Positions 16,374 to 24,290 of a stretch of DNA of 24,778 bases are shown here, piece after piece. The position numbers and the translations under genes are program-made. Numbering within the stretch: the stretch's first letter is position 1; each line of letters starts with the position of its first letter. The DNA lies in assembly GCA_900542305.1 (NCBI GenBank), contig UQMU01000032.1:1-24778 (forward strand). The letters run 5' to 3'. The stretch is from an uncultured Collinsella sp. Lineage in GTDB: Bacteria > Actinomycetota > Coriobacteriia > Coriobacteriales > Coriobacteriaceae. The notes under the pieces were generated by a model that was not told the DNA's origin, made no database searches, and saw only the letters and a program-made list of their open reading frames with translations.

Positions 16374-17143
16374 CGCGCGAACTCCCGTAAGAGCGCGTCT
16401 TCCACTCCCCGAAGCGAAAGGGCCCCGCCTCCCTCGGCGGGACGGGTGACCACGATGCAGTGCGCTCCCGCATCGCGCGCGGCAGCGAGCTTCTCGGCCG
16501 TGCCGCCTACGGTTCCCGAGTCCTTGGTCACAAGCCACTGGGCGCCCACCTGCCGAAGCATCGCCTCGTTGAGCTCGCGGGTGAAGGGCCCCTGCATGCC
16601 GATGACGTGCGACGGCGAAAACCCCGCGTCGATGCACTTCGTTATAGCACCGGGCAGCGGGAGCACACGCACGAAGAAGCGCTCCGCGAAATCGGCGACG
16701 CGCGTGTAGGGAGCAAGCTCCTTGCTCCCCGTCGTGAGAAGCGCGCGACCCGGGTTCTCGGAGAGAAAGCGCGCCGCGCAGGCGATCGACGCGACCGGCA
16801 CGACGCCTTTGGGCAGCGCTTCGACCGGGCGCGCAAGGCGCAGGCATCGTGCACCCACGGCGAGCGAAGCGGCCCGGATGTTGCCGCTTGCGAGCGTAGC
16901 GAAGGGATGCGTGGCGTCGACGACGATGCGCGCGCCGGAAAGCTCGCGCTCCATGTCGGCCTCGTCGAGCCTGCCCGCATGCACCTCGATGCCCGGAAGC
17001 TCGCCCAAAAGCTCGCCTCCGTACTCGGTTGCCGCGTAGGCACGGGCGGGGATGCCCGCCCCGCTCGCCCATTCGCACAGAAGGCGGCCCTCGGTGGTGC
17101 CGGCGAAGATGCGCAGCGCCGGCGCGGATGCGGGCGCCGTCAC
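16370..17143 (-). CDS. cbiJ: Precorrin-6A/cobalt-precorrin-6A reductase
   Basis: A protein of 257 aa that reduces a double bond of the corrin precursor using NADPH. The N terminus RIFAGTTEGRLL is the family's dinucleotide-binding loop. EYGGELLG and VVDATHPFATLASGNIRAA are the other diagnostic segments, and the C-terminal half carries FSPSHVIGMQGPF and WLVTKDSGTVGGTAEKLAAA. The start is taken as GTG 17143, which overlaps the cbiC stop in a GTGA; the open frame further upstream is antisense-like filler within cbiC. It is the last gene of the operon. CbiJ (anaerobic) and CobK (aerobic) cannot be told apart from sequence alone here. Confidence 0.93.
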   Translation of the reverse strand: MTAPASAPALRIFAGTTEGRLLCEWASGAGIPARAYAATEYGGELLGELPGIEVHAGRLDEADMERELSGARIVVDATHPFATLASGNIRAASLAVGARCLRLARPVEALPKGVVPVASIACAARFLSENPGRALLTTGSKELAPYTRVADFAERFFVRVLPLPGAITKCIDAGFSPSHVIGMQGPFTRELNEAMLRQVGAQWLVTKDSGTVGGTAEKLAAARDAGAHCIVVTRPAEGGGALSLRGVEDALLREFAR

Positions 17144-17781
17144 TTCGGGCCGCCTGGGCGCGTGATCTCGTAGAGCAGCGCGTTCATAATGGCGGCCGCC
17201 ACGGTCGAGCCGCCCTTGCGACCCCTCGCGACGATGGCCGGCACGCGTCGCGCGAGTAGCTCCTCTTTCGCCTCGACCACGTTCACAAACCCAACCGGCA
17301 CCCCAACGACGAGCGCGGGCGAGATCTTCCCCGCGTCCATGAGCTCGGCGAGGCGCAGAAGTGCTGTGGGAGCGTTGCCGACGGCCACGATGAGCGGACC
17401 CTCGATGCCGCAAGCTTTGTCCATGCTCGCAACGGCGCGAGTCGTGCCCGCGGCGCGCGCCGTTGCGGCGACATCCGGGTCGGCCATGTAGCACACGGCC
17501 TGGCAGCCGATCTTAGCGAGCGCGGGCTTGCTTATGCCTGCGAGCGCCATGTTCGTGTCGGTGAGCACCGTGGCCCCTGCGCGCAGTGCGTCGAGCGCAC
17601 AGTGCGCGGCGTCATGGGTGAACACGAGGGAATCGGCGTACGAGAAGTCAGCAGTGGTGTGGATGACGCGCTTCACGACGGGCTCTTCGAGCGGCGGGAA
17701 CGTGCGGCCGCCGAGCTCTTCGGTGATGATCTCGAAGCTGCGCCGCTCGATGTCGCCGGGCGCCATCTCCTTGGAATCCAT
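17140..17781 (-). CDS. cbiC: Precorrin-8X/cobalt-precorrin-8 methylmutase
   Basis: A protein of 213 aa that moves the C11 methyl group to C12, giving (cobyrinic or hydrogenobyrinic) acid. The catalytic histidine is His41 in KRVIHTTADFSYADSL. The conserved glycine-rich segments VAVGNAPTALLRL and VGVPVGFVNVVEAKEEL follow. Length is normal for the family. Its ATG abuts the cobO stop with no spacer (TAG-ATG), and its TGA overlaps cbiJ. Like cbiJ it belongs to the corrin-ring stage, so the other ring-stage genes are expected elsewhere in the genome, perhaps beyond the right edge. Confidence 0.96.
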   Translation of the reverse strand: MDSKEMAPGDIERRSFEIITEELGGRTFPPLEEPVVKRVIHTTADFSYADSLVFTHDAAHCALDALRAGATVLTDTNMALAGISKPALAKIGCQAVCYMADPDVAATARAAGTTRAVASMDKACGIEGPLIVAVGNAPTALLRLAELMDAGKISPALVVGVPVGFVNVVEAKEELLARRVPAIVARGRKGGSTVAAAIMNALLYEITRPGGPK

Positions 17782-18297
17782 CTAGTACTCCACTCCTTCC
17801 CTTGCACATATCCCCTGCTCGTAGGGGTGTTTCTCGCACCGCATCTCGGTTATGTAGTCGGCCTTCTCCACGATCTTGCGGGAAGGCGCGCGCCCGGTGA
17901 GCGCTACTTCGACGCCGCGCGCGGACATATCGAGCGCGCGGTCCACGAGCGCCTCGTCGACAAGCCCCTTCGAAAGCGCGTCGAGCGCCTCGTCGAGCAC
18001 GAGCAGCCCCTCCTGCGCGCCCTCGAGCTCGGCGAGCGCGGAAGCGAGGTTCCCATCGTGCAGCTCGCGCGTCGCGGCAAGTTCTTCCGACGTCATGGAC
18101 CAGGTAAACTTGTCCGACGCCTTCCCCGCGAACACGGGCACGCCGAAATGCTCGGCGAGCAGGCGCACCTCCCCGCTTTCGCCGTCTTTCAGGAACTGCA
18201 CGACGACGACGCGGCGGCCTGCGGCGAGCATGCGAAGGGCGAGGCCCATCGCCGCCGTGGTCTTGCCTTTGCCGTCGCCATGATACACGTGGATCAT
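17782..18297 (-). CDS. cobO: Cob(I)yrinic acid a,c-diamide adenosyltransferase (CobO/BtuR type)
   Basis: A protein of 171 aa that attaches the 5'-deoxyadenosyl group of ATP to cob(I)alt corrinoids. The P-loop is HGDGKGKTTAAMG, starting at residue 6, so the N-terminal arm found in E. coli BtuR is absent; short homologues of this kind are common in Gram-positive bacteria. The DEALDALSKGLVDE segment and the C-terminal TGRAPSRKIVEKADYITEM and KHPYEQGICAREGVEY are typical. The start ATG 18297 overlaps the stop of cobyric acid synthase in an ATGA. Confidence 0.96.
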   Translation of the reverse strand: MIHVYHGDGKGKTTAAMGLALRMLAAGRRVVVVQFLKDGESGEVRLLAEHFGVPVFAGKASDKFTWSMTSEELAATRELHDGNLASALAELEGAQEGLLVLDEALDALSKGLVDEALVDRALDMSARGVEVALTGRAPSRKIVEKADYITEMRCEKHPYEQGICAREGVEY

Positions 18298-19793
18298 ACG
18301 CCCTCCTCGATAATGCGGTAGACATACTCCATGTCGAGCGCCCCGCGCACGGAGTCGGCCAGGCGGTCGAACTCGCGCGCACGGTGATCGGCCGCGGACA
18401 CCGCGCCCTCAGCACCCACGACGCTCTCGGGCAGGCCGCGCATGCGCGCGAGCGAGCGTGCGAGGGCGAGCGCCACCCCCGGTTCGTCGAACAGGCCGTG
18501 GAGATAGGTTCCGAACACGTTTCCGCAGGCCGCGCCTTCTGGTTTGCCGCCAATCGTGCCCGCAGGGGCGCAGGAGACGGTCGTTTCGCCGTCGTGAATC
18601 TCGTACCCGCGCGCTGTCATGCCGTTCCACACCGAGAACGCGCCTTGGGCGCCCGTGATGCGCAGCTCCGACTGGGCGAGGCGCTTTTCCTCCTTGAACA
18701 CCGTACTTGCAGGGATGAGCCCGAGCCCGCGCGCGGTGCCAGCGCCTTCCCTGCCGTGCGGGTCGGAAAGCTCGTCACCCAAAAGCTGGTAGCCTCCGCA
18801 TATGCCGAGCACCGGCGTGCCCGCGCCCGAAAGCGCGCGTACACAGGCTCCGATGCCGCTAGCCGCAAGCCAGCGCGCGTCGTCGAGCGTGGCCTTCGAG
18901 CCGGGGAGCACCACCAGGTCGGGTCGGCCCAGATCGGTCGCAGAGGAAACGTAGCGCACGCCCACGCCGGGCACGCGCGAAAGCGGGTCGAAGTCGGTGA
19001 AGTTCGACAGATGCGGAAGGCGCACGACGGCGACGTCGATGACGCCACGCGCCTCGCGGGCAGATAGGCGCGGCGCGAGCGAGTCCTCGTCGTCCAGGTC
19101 GAGCGTAAGATACGGCACGACCCCCACGACGGGAACCCCGCACATCTTCTCGAGCGGGGCCAAACCCGGGCGCAGGATTTCCACATCGCCGCGGAACTTG
19201 TTCACCACAAGCCCCCGCAAAAGCGCGCGGTCCTCGGGTGCAAAGAGCGCGACCGTACCGTAGAGCTGGGCAAAGACCCCGCCTGGGTCGATGTCGCCCG
19301 CGAGCAGCACGGGGGAGGACACGGCGCGCGCGAGCCCCATGTTGACGATGTCGTTTTCGGCAAGGTTGATTTCGACGGGGCTGCCGGCGCCCTCGATGAC
19401 GATGACGTCGTTTTCCTCCGCGAGCGAATCGAACGCCTCCAAAATCTGCGGCATGAGCGCCTTCTTTCGCGCGAAGTAGTCCCTGGCAGCAAAGGCTCCC
19501 TGCGCCTTGCCGGCCACGATAAGCTGGCTTCGGTGGTCGCTTTCGGGCTTGAGCAGGATGGGGTTCATGCGCACGTCGGGCGCGATGCCGCACGCCTCGG
19601 CCTGCATGATCTGGGCGCGCCCCATCTCGAGCCCGTCGGCCGTGACACCGCTGTTGAGCGCCATGTTCTGGCTCTTGAAGGGAGCCACGCGCAGGCCGTC
19701 CTGCGAAAGCACACGGCACAGCCCCGCCGCAAGCAGGCTCTTCCCCGCGTTCGACATGGTGCCCTGGATCATGATGGGCTGCGCCCTACCCAC
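18294..19793 (-). CDS. cobQ: Cobyric acid synthase
   Basis: An amidotransferase of 499 aa that amidates side chains b, d, e and g of adenosyl-cobyrinic acid a,c-diamide. The N-terminal synthetase domain has IQGTMSNAGKSLL and FKSQNMALNSGVT; the C-terminal class I glutaminase domain has the nucleophile in LGICGGYQLLG (~residue 328) and the histidine in GTYLHGLFD (~431). The start is assigned to GTG 19793, because AAGGAGG (19809-19803) lies 9 nt before it. The in-frame ATG at 19826 would place that sequence inside the gene, and the ATG at 19772 is possible but further away. The GTG overlaps the preceding stop by 8 nt. Called CbiP in Salmonella naming. Confidence 0.95.
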   Translation of the reverse strand: MGRAQPIMIQGTMSNAGKSLLAAGLCRVLSQDGLRVAPFKSQNMALNSGVTADGLEMGRAQIMQAEACGIAPDVRMNPILLKPESDHRSQLIVAGKAQGAFAARDYFARKKALMPQILEAFDSLAEENDVIVIEGAGSPVEINLAENDIVNMGLARAVSSPVLLAGDIDPGGVFAQLYGTVALFAPEDRALLRGLVVNKFRGDVEILRPGLAPLEKMCGVPVVGVVPYLTLDLDDEDSLAPRLSAREARGVIDVAVVRLPHLSNFTDFDPLSRVPGVGVRYVSSATDLGRPDLVVLPGSKATLDDARWLAASGIGACVRALSGAGTPVLGICGGYQLLGDELSDPHGREGAGTARGLGLIPASTVFKEEKRLAQSELRITGAQGAFSVWNGMTARGYEIHDGETTVSCAPAGTIGGKPEGAACGNVFGTYLHGLFDEPGVALALARSLARMRGLPESVVGAEGAVSAADHRAREFDRLADSVRGALDMEYVYRIIEEGV

Positions 19794-21009
19794 GGGTATC
19801 GACCTCCTTCGCCGAGCCTCGGCCATCCGCGCCCGCTATAGCGCCGCTGCAAGAAGCGCCGCCCCGTTCGTCGGGTTCGCCTTCGCCCGATGCGCCTTCC
19901 GCCCGAAGCGCGCGGCTGAACGCCATCACAAGCCGGGCGTTCTCCTTGCGCGTGCGCACCGCGACGCGGCACCAGAAGCGGGACAGTACCGAAAACGAGT
20001 CGCACGTGCGGACCAAAACCCCCTGTTTATACAGACGCTCGGGGATGTCTTTCGCCGGCGTGCGGACTAAAAGGAAGTTCGCATCCGACGGCACGACGGA
20101 AAGCCCGAGCGAGGAGAGCTCGTGGGAAAACCACGCTCGCTCGCCCGCCAATACATCGCGCGTGCGCGAGACGTATTCGATGTCTTCCAGGGCGGCGATG
20201 CCCGCGGCCTCGGCGACCGAGGAGACGGGCCACGCCTGCCCCGCCCGGCGAATCCCCTCGATGAGTTGGGCGTTTCCACTGATCAGATATCCCAACCGCA
20301 ACCCCGCCATTCCGTAGAGCTTGGTGAACGCGGAGAGCACGGCCACATGGCGCGAACACGCGGCGCGTGCGGCCACGCTCCTTTCGCGGGCGTCGGGCGC
20401 AAATCCGAGGAAGCACTCGTCCACGACGAGCAGCGCGCCCACCCGCTCGCAGCGGCAAGCCGCGGCATCGATCACGCTGGGGTCGACGAGGCGCCCCGTA
20501 GGGTTGTTCGGATTGCAGAGGTACGCCACGTCTCCCGGCCCCTCGATCGCGCGAGCGAAGGAGGCGGGCACGTCGAAGTCGTCCGCTTCGGAGAGCGGGA
20601 ACTCCTGCACGCATGCGCCGTAGTACGATGCCGCCTCCGCATATTCAGAGAACGTCGGCGCGCACACGACGATGCGTTTCGGGCGCACCGCCGCAGCGAG
20701 CCGCCAGATGATGTCGGACGCGCCCGCGCCGCAGACGATAGTATCTTCGGGAATGCCCTGGGCGCGCGCTAGGGCGCGAACGAGGGCGAGACTTTCCCTA
20801 TCGGGGTAGGCGTCGATTCGAGAAAGCGCCTTGCAAGCTGCGGCGACGGCGCGCGGCGAGGGGCCTGCCGGATTCACGTTCACCGAGAAGTCAATGAGGT
20901 CGGAGGCGCCCCCTTCGCAAGCGATGCCGAGCGATTGCGCGCTGCCCCCATGCGTACGGGCGCGCAGGATTCCCCCGGCAGCCTGGGGCGCGGCGTGGTC
21001 TTCCCTCAT
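19786..21009 (-). CDS. cobD: Threonine-phosphate decarboxylase
   Basis: A PLP enzyme of 407 aa (fold type I, aspartate aminotransferase superfamily) that makes (R)-1-aminopropan-2-ol phosphate, the linker between the corrin ring and the lower ligand. THGGSAQSLG near residue 20 matches the HGG start typical of this enzyme. CNPNNPTGRLVDP, LLVVDECFLGF and the PLP-lysine segment SAFTKLYGMAGLRLGYL (Lys ~229) are clear. The last ~40 residues, after SRALRAE, are a Gly/Ala/Glu-rich tail ending EVDTRG and look dispensable. ATG 21009 overlaps the cbiB stop in an ATGA; the open frame extending upstream is within cbiB. Named CobD in Salmonella and CobC in Pseudomonas denitrificans. Confidence 0.93.
   Translation of the reverse strand: MREDHAAPQAAGGILRARTHGGSAQSLGIACEGGASDLIDFSVNVNPAGPSPRAVAAACKALSRIDAYPDRESLALVRALARAQGIPEDTIVCGAGASDIIWRLAAAVRPKRIVVCAPTFSEYAEAASYYGACVQEFPLSEADDFDVPASFARAIEGPGDVAYLCNPNNPTGRLVDPSVIDAAACRCERVGALLVVDECFLGFAPDARERSVAARAACSRHVAVLSAFTKLYGMAGLRLGYLISGNAQLIEGIRRAGQAWPVSSVAEAAGIAALEDIEYVSRTRDVLAGERAWFSHELSSLGLSVVPSDANFLLVRTPAKDIPERLYKQGVLVRTCDSFSVLSRFWCRVAVRTRKENARLVMAFSRALRAEGASGEGEPDERGGASCSGAIAGADGRGSAKEVDTRG
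19803..19809 (-). promoter_or_regulatory. cobQ: Ribosome-binding site deciding the cobQ start
   Basis: Minus-strand AAGGAGG lies within the 3' end of the upstream decarboxylase gene, 9 nt before GTG 19793. It supports GTG rather than the upstream ATG at 19826 as the start. Confidence 0.7.
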
Positions 21010-21980
21010 GCCATCGCCCCCACGGCGAGCACGACCGCCGCGCGCGCGGCGCCGAAGACGACGAGCGCGCATACGGACGCGGCGAGCATGAGCCTTGTCG
21101 CCCGTGCGATGTCGCCCCACTCGATTTCGCGGGACGCGTCGCCTATCGTCGGTTTCTCAACAAGCTTGCCGAAATACACCGCGGGTCCTGCCAGGCGCAG
21201 CCCGAGCGCGCCCGCACACGCTGACTCGGTCTGCGCCGAGTTGGGGCTCGCATGGCGTCGCCTGTCGCGGCGCCAGATACGCGCCGCCCCGCGCGCGTCG
21301 AGCCCGACGATCGGGCACACGGCGATCATGAGCAGGGCCGATAAGCGCGAGGGAATCCAGTTCACCGCATCGTCGAGGCGCGCCGAGGCGCAGCCGAAGT
21401 CGATGTAGCGCTCGTTTTTGTAGCCCACCATGCTGTCGAGCGTATTCACCGCCTTGTACGCCATGCCCAAGGGCGCACCCCCGATCATAAGGTAGAAAAG
21501 CGGCGCGATGACGCCGTCGCTCGCGTTCTCCGCCACCGTTTCCACGGCGGCGCGCGCGACGCCCTGCTCGTCGAGAACAGACGTGTCGCGTCCCACGATG
21601 AGCCCGACGGCTTCGCGCGCCGCGACAAGGCCGCCCTTCGAGAATGCGCGGGCCACGGCCAGGCTCTGGCGGCGCAGCTCGCATGCCGCGAGAATCTGAT
21701 AGCTCGCCCATGCCTCGGCCACGAAGCGCAAGCCGGAGTGAACCATGCCGCAAAGATGCAGGATTCCCAAGGTCAAAAGCCCACACGCAAGCGGAAGCGC
21801 CACGGCGAGCACAAGCCCTGCGGCGCGCGTGCCCGTGGACGTTTGCGGGAATGCGCGCCGCAGGCGTCCTTCGGCCCACGTGATCGCGCGCCCCATGGCG
21901 ACGACGGGATGGGGAAGCCAGCGCGGGTCGCCGAAGGCAAGGTCGGCCGCGAACCCGGCGGCGACGGCAAGAATGGTCAT
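21006..21980 (-). CDS. cbiB: Adenosylcobinamide-phosphate synthase
   Basis: An integral membrane protein of 324 aa that joins adenosyl-cobyric acid to aminopropanol phosphate, the product of the next gene. The N terminus has AADLAFGDPRWLPHPVVAMG, and the central block VAENASDGVIAPLFYLMIGG with NTLDSMVGYKNERYIDFG is diagnostic of the family. Several hydrophobic helices are visible (around residues 45-80, 200 and the C-terminal 30 residues). ATG 21980 overlaps the upstream stop in TGATG; longer versions of the frame lie antisense-like in the preceding gene. Named CobD in Pseudomonas naming, so the symbol should not be confused with the decarboxylase. Confidence 0.95.
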   Translation of the reverse strand: MTILAVAAGFAADLAFGDPRWLPHPVVAMGRAITWAEGRLRRAFPQTSTGTRAAGLVLAVALPLACGLLTLGILHLCGMVHSGLRFVAEAWASYQILAACELRRQSLAVARAFSKGGLVAAREAVGLIVGRDTSVLDEQGVARAAVETVAENASDGVIAPLFYLMIGGAPLGMAYKAVNTLDSMVGYKNERYIDFGCASARLDDAVNWIPSRLSALLMIAVCPIVGLDARGAARIWRRDRRRHASPNSAQTESACAGALGLRLAGPAVYFGKLVEKPTIGDASREIEWGDIARATRLMLAASVCALVVFGAARAAVVLAVGAMA

Positions 21981-22981
21981 CACCGGGCATCGCCCCCCGA
22001 AGCGGGGCGAACGTCGAGAAGGCAGCGCCCATCCCAGGTGGCGGCCCATGCGCCGCCCGGCTCGGTATGCACGTCGAAGTATCCCATTTTCGGGACAGCT
22101 AGCTCGGAGAGCAGCGCTTTCACGGTACCCGCGTGAACGACGAAGACGGCGCGCCCACTCCCCTGGGCGCGCTCCGATTCGCACGCCTCCCGAAACGCCG
22201 CGACGACGCGGCGGGTGAAATCGCTCTTGCCCTCGCCATGCGGGCAGCGCGTCTCGCACCAGGAGTCTACCCAGGCGCGGTAGCGCACATCCTCTTTAAG
22301 CTCGGCAGCGCTTCGCCCCTCGAAGTCACCGAAATCCATCTCGCGCAGACCGGGGCACGCCATAAGCTCCGCGTTCGGGAAGAGGATGCGCGCCGTCTGG
22401 TCGGTGCGGGCCATGCCGCTCGTGATGACACGGAACACGTCACGATCGCACGCGAGGTCGCGCAAAGCGCGCTCGCCCGCGATCGACAGGGGCTCGTCGG
22501 TGCCCGCCCCGCTGTAGCGATGGTCTTCCGTGCCCGCCGTGGCACCATGGCGCACGAAGACGACTTCCAAAGGCGCGCCCGCGCCCTGCGTCCCTCGAGG
22601 CGCATCGTCAAGGTTTCCTTTGATGACCTGGGGTATCCCGCACGTCATGCGCACGACGACGTCGGCGCGCGCAGCGAGCGCGCATCCCAGGCGCCCCGCG
22701 CGCTCGCGCCATTGGGCGTCTTCCGCGCGCATGGGGACGACCCCCGAGCCGACCAAGGGCAGAATCACAACGTCGAAGCCGATCAGCCGCTCGAGCGCCC
22801 GGTCAGCGTCGAGCGCGCGTACGAGTTCCTCAGCACGGTACGCGACACGGCCGGCAAAAGCCGCGGGCACGCCGCCCTCCGCAAGCTGCGCCGCGTCGAC
22901 GAAATCGTCCGCCGCGAACCCGAGCTTTTCGCGCACGAAGGTCCTCTTCCCCGAATGCGCGCCACCTACCACGAGAATCAT
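21980..22981 (-). CDS. Fusion of a degenerate CobU-like domain with an alpha-ribazole phosphatase (CobC-like)
   Basis: A protein of 333 aa with two domains. Residues 1-~135 resemble a shortened CobU: an N-terminal P-loop-like VVGGAHSGKRTF, then GSGVVPMRAEDAQWRERAGR and the closing MTCGIPQVIKGN, both paralleling CobU (GxGIVP... and CGIPVWMKG in the neighbour). The residue after the P-loop lysine is Arg13 instead of Ser/Thr, and no histidine matching the guanylylated CobU histidine is seen. Residues ~138-333 are a histidine phosphatase: FVRHGATAGTEDHRYSG, LREMDFGDFEGRSA and FVVHAGTVKALL. The phosphatase half likely dephosphorylates alpha-ribazole phosphate or adenosylcobalamin phosphate. ATG 22981 overlaps the cobS stop in an ATGA. 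The role of the N-terminal half is unknown. Confidence 0.88.
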   Translation of the reverse strand: MILVVGGAHSGKRTFVREKLGFAADDFVDAAQLAEGGVPAAFAGRVAYRAEELVRALDADRALERLIGFDVVILPLVGSGVVPMRAEDAQWRERAGRLGCALAARADVVVRMTCGIPQVIKGNLDDAPRGTQGAGAPLEVVFVRHGATAGTEDHRYSGAGTDEPLSIAGERALRDLACDRDVFRVITSGMARTDQTARILFPNAELMACPGLREMDFGDFEGRSAAELKEDVRYRAWVDSWCETRCPHGEGKSDFTRRVVAAFREACESERAQGSGRAVFVVHAGTVKALLSELAVPKMGYFDVHTEPGGAWAATWDGRCLLDVRPASGGDAR

Positions 22982-23745
22982 AGGAGCATGCCCCCCGCCA
23001 CCAGCATGGCAAGCATCGCGAGCTCGGCCCATTGCAGAAACCATCCGGCCAAATCCCCCGTCACCCCGCCGAAGCGGGACAGGGCAACATGGCGGTACCA
23101 CGCGAGCGCCAAAAGCCCCGCCACCGCCATAAGGGCGCCGACGGCCTGAGCGCACGCGACCATCCCTGCAGCCGAAGCCACAGCGAAAGCGCAAAGCGGC
23201 ACGACGATCGTCGCGCGCTTCTTCGCAGGCGAGAGCCCCGCGGCCATGCCGTCCGCCCGCGCGGCAGGCCAGCATTCTACGGCGAGCCCCGAAAGCGCAC
23301 GGGAGAACACGAGCGAGCACAGAAGCGCGAGGAACGCCCCCGCCGTAAGCGGCAGCGCGGTGAACAGGGAAAACTGCAGAATAAGGTACACGACAACACC
23401 AATGACCCCGAAGGCGCCCGCCCGCGGGTCGTGCATGATCTCGAGCTTTCGCTCGCGCGGGGCCCAACTTGCAAGCGCATCGGAGGTGTCGCAGAGCCCG
23501 TCTAGGTGGATGCCTCCCGTCACCGCCACAGGCAACGTCACGAGCACGGCCGCGACGATGGTCGCGGGCACGCCGAGCAGGTTCGCAACGTGTCCCCACG
23601 CCGTCATGAGGAAGCCTTCCGCAAGGCCCACCAGGGGAAACGCGGCAAGCGCATGGGTTGATCCGAAATCGGTCCAGGCCGATTTCGGGACGGGGATGCG
23701 CGAGAACGTTCCGAACGCCGCGCCGATTGCCTCTGCCATCTTCAC
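22978..23745 (-). CDS. cobS: Adenosylcobinamide-GDP ribazoletransferase (cobalamin synthase)
   Basis: A membrane protein of 255 aa that joins AdoCbi-GDP and alpha-ribazole (phosphate) to form the cobalamin nucleotide loop. Diagnostic segments are GGIHLDGLCDTSDALASW and LEIMHDPRAGAFGVIGVVV, with five or more hydrophobic helices after them. The start is either GTG 23745, which overlaps the cobU stop in GTGA and has AAGGA 8 nt upstream, or ATG 23739 two codons later; GTG is preferred by spacing and by the overlap style of this operon. It lies between cobU, which makes its GDP-activated substrate, and the phosphatase fusion. Confidence 0.94.
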   Translation of the reverse strand: MKMAEAIGAAFGTFSRIPVPKSAWTDFGSTHALAAFPLVGLAEGFLMTAWGHVANLLGVPATIVAAVLVTLPVAVTGGIHLDGLCDTSDALASWAPRERKLEIMHDPRAGAFGVIGVVVYLILQFSLFTALPLTAGAFLALLCSLVFSRALSGLAVECWPAARADGMAAGLSPAKKRATIVVPLCAFAVASAAGMVACAQAVGALMAVAGLLALAWYRHVALSRFGGVTGDLAGWFLQWAELAMLAMLVAGGMLL

Positions 23746-24290
23746 CTTGTAGGTCCTTCGCCTTTCATCCACACGGGAATCCCGCATACCACTTCGACTG
23801 CGCGGTCGGCCAGCGCCGCCACGCCCGCGTTCACACGAGCGAGCGCGCGCCTCCATGCCTCGGTCCCCTCATCGTAGCGCATCCCATCGGCGAACACGTC
23901 GACGGTGACCACCACCGTATACGCAGCGGCCTGAGCGAGCCGTTCGATGCCTCCGAGCACCTCGCGCGCCGCAGCGTCGGGGTCACGTGGGGACAAGCCG
24001 CCTTCCGCGAAGAGCTCGTTCGCAACCAGGTTGCCCACGTCCTCCAAAAGAAGCGTGCAGCCGCGCGGAAGCCCGGGCACTGCGGCGCCCACGTCACGCG
24101 TGCGCTCGAGGGTGGAAAACCCCTTGCCCTCGCGCAGCACCCGATGGCGCGCGATGCGGCGGGCGCCCTCTTCCCCGAAGGGCTCCATCGTTGCCAGGTA
24201 CACGCGAGGGCCGTCGTGCCCAAGGCACAGGGATTCGGCGTAGGCGCTCTTGCCGCTCGCGGCGGCGCCGATGACGAGCGTCACCGTCAT
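23742..24290 (-). CDS. cobU: Adenosylcobinamide kinase / adenosylcobinamide-phosphate guanylyltransferase
   Basis: A protein of 182 aa that phosphorylates adenosylcobinamide and then activates it with GTP. The intact P-loop is LVIGAAASGKSAYAESL, residues 8-15. ARRIARHRVLRE places a histidine at 49, in the position of the guanylylated histidine of Salmonella CobU. DVGNLVANELF and the C-terminal VVCGIPVWMKGE match the family. ATG 24290 overlaps the cobT stop in an ATGA. This is the full-length, apparently active copy, in contrast to the degenerate CobU-like domain encoded two genes downstream. Confidence 0.95.
   Translation of the reverse strand: MTVTLVIGAAASGKSAYAESLCLGHDGPRVYLATMEPFGEEGARRIARHRVLREGKGFSTLERTRDVGAAVPGLPRGCTLLLEDVGNLVANELFAEGGLSPRDPDAAAREVLGGIERLAQAAAYTVVVTVDVFADGMRYDEGTEAWRRALARVNAGVAALADRAVEVVCGIPVWMKGEGPTR

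Noticed and set aside
22133..23149. A 338-codon plus-strand open frame
   Set aside because: It is antisense to the CobU-like/phosphatase fusion and cobS. Arg/Ala/His-rich composition is typical of a GC-driven shadow.
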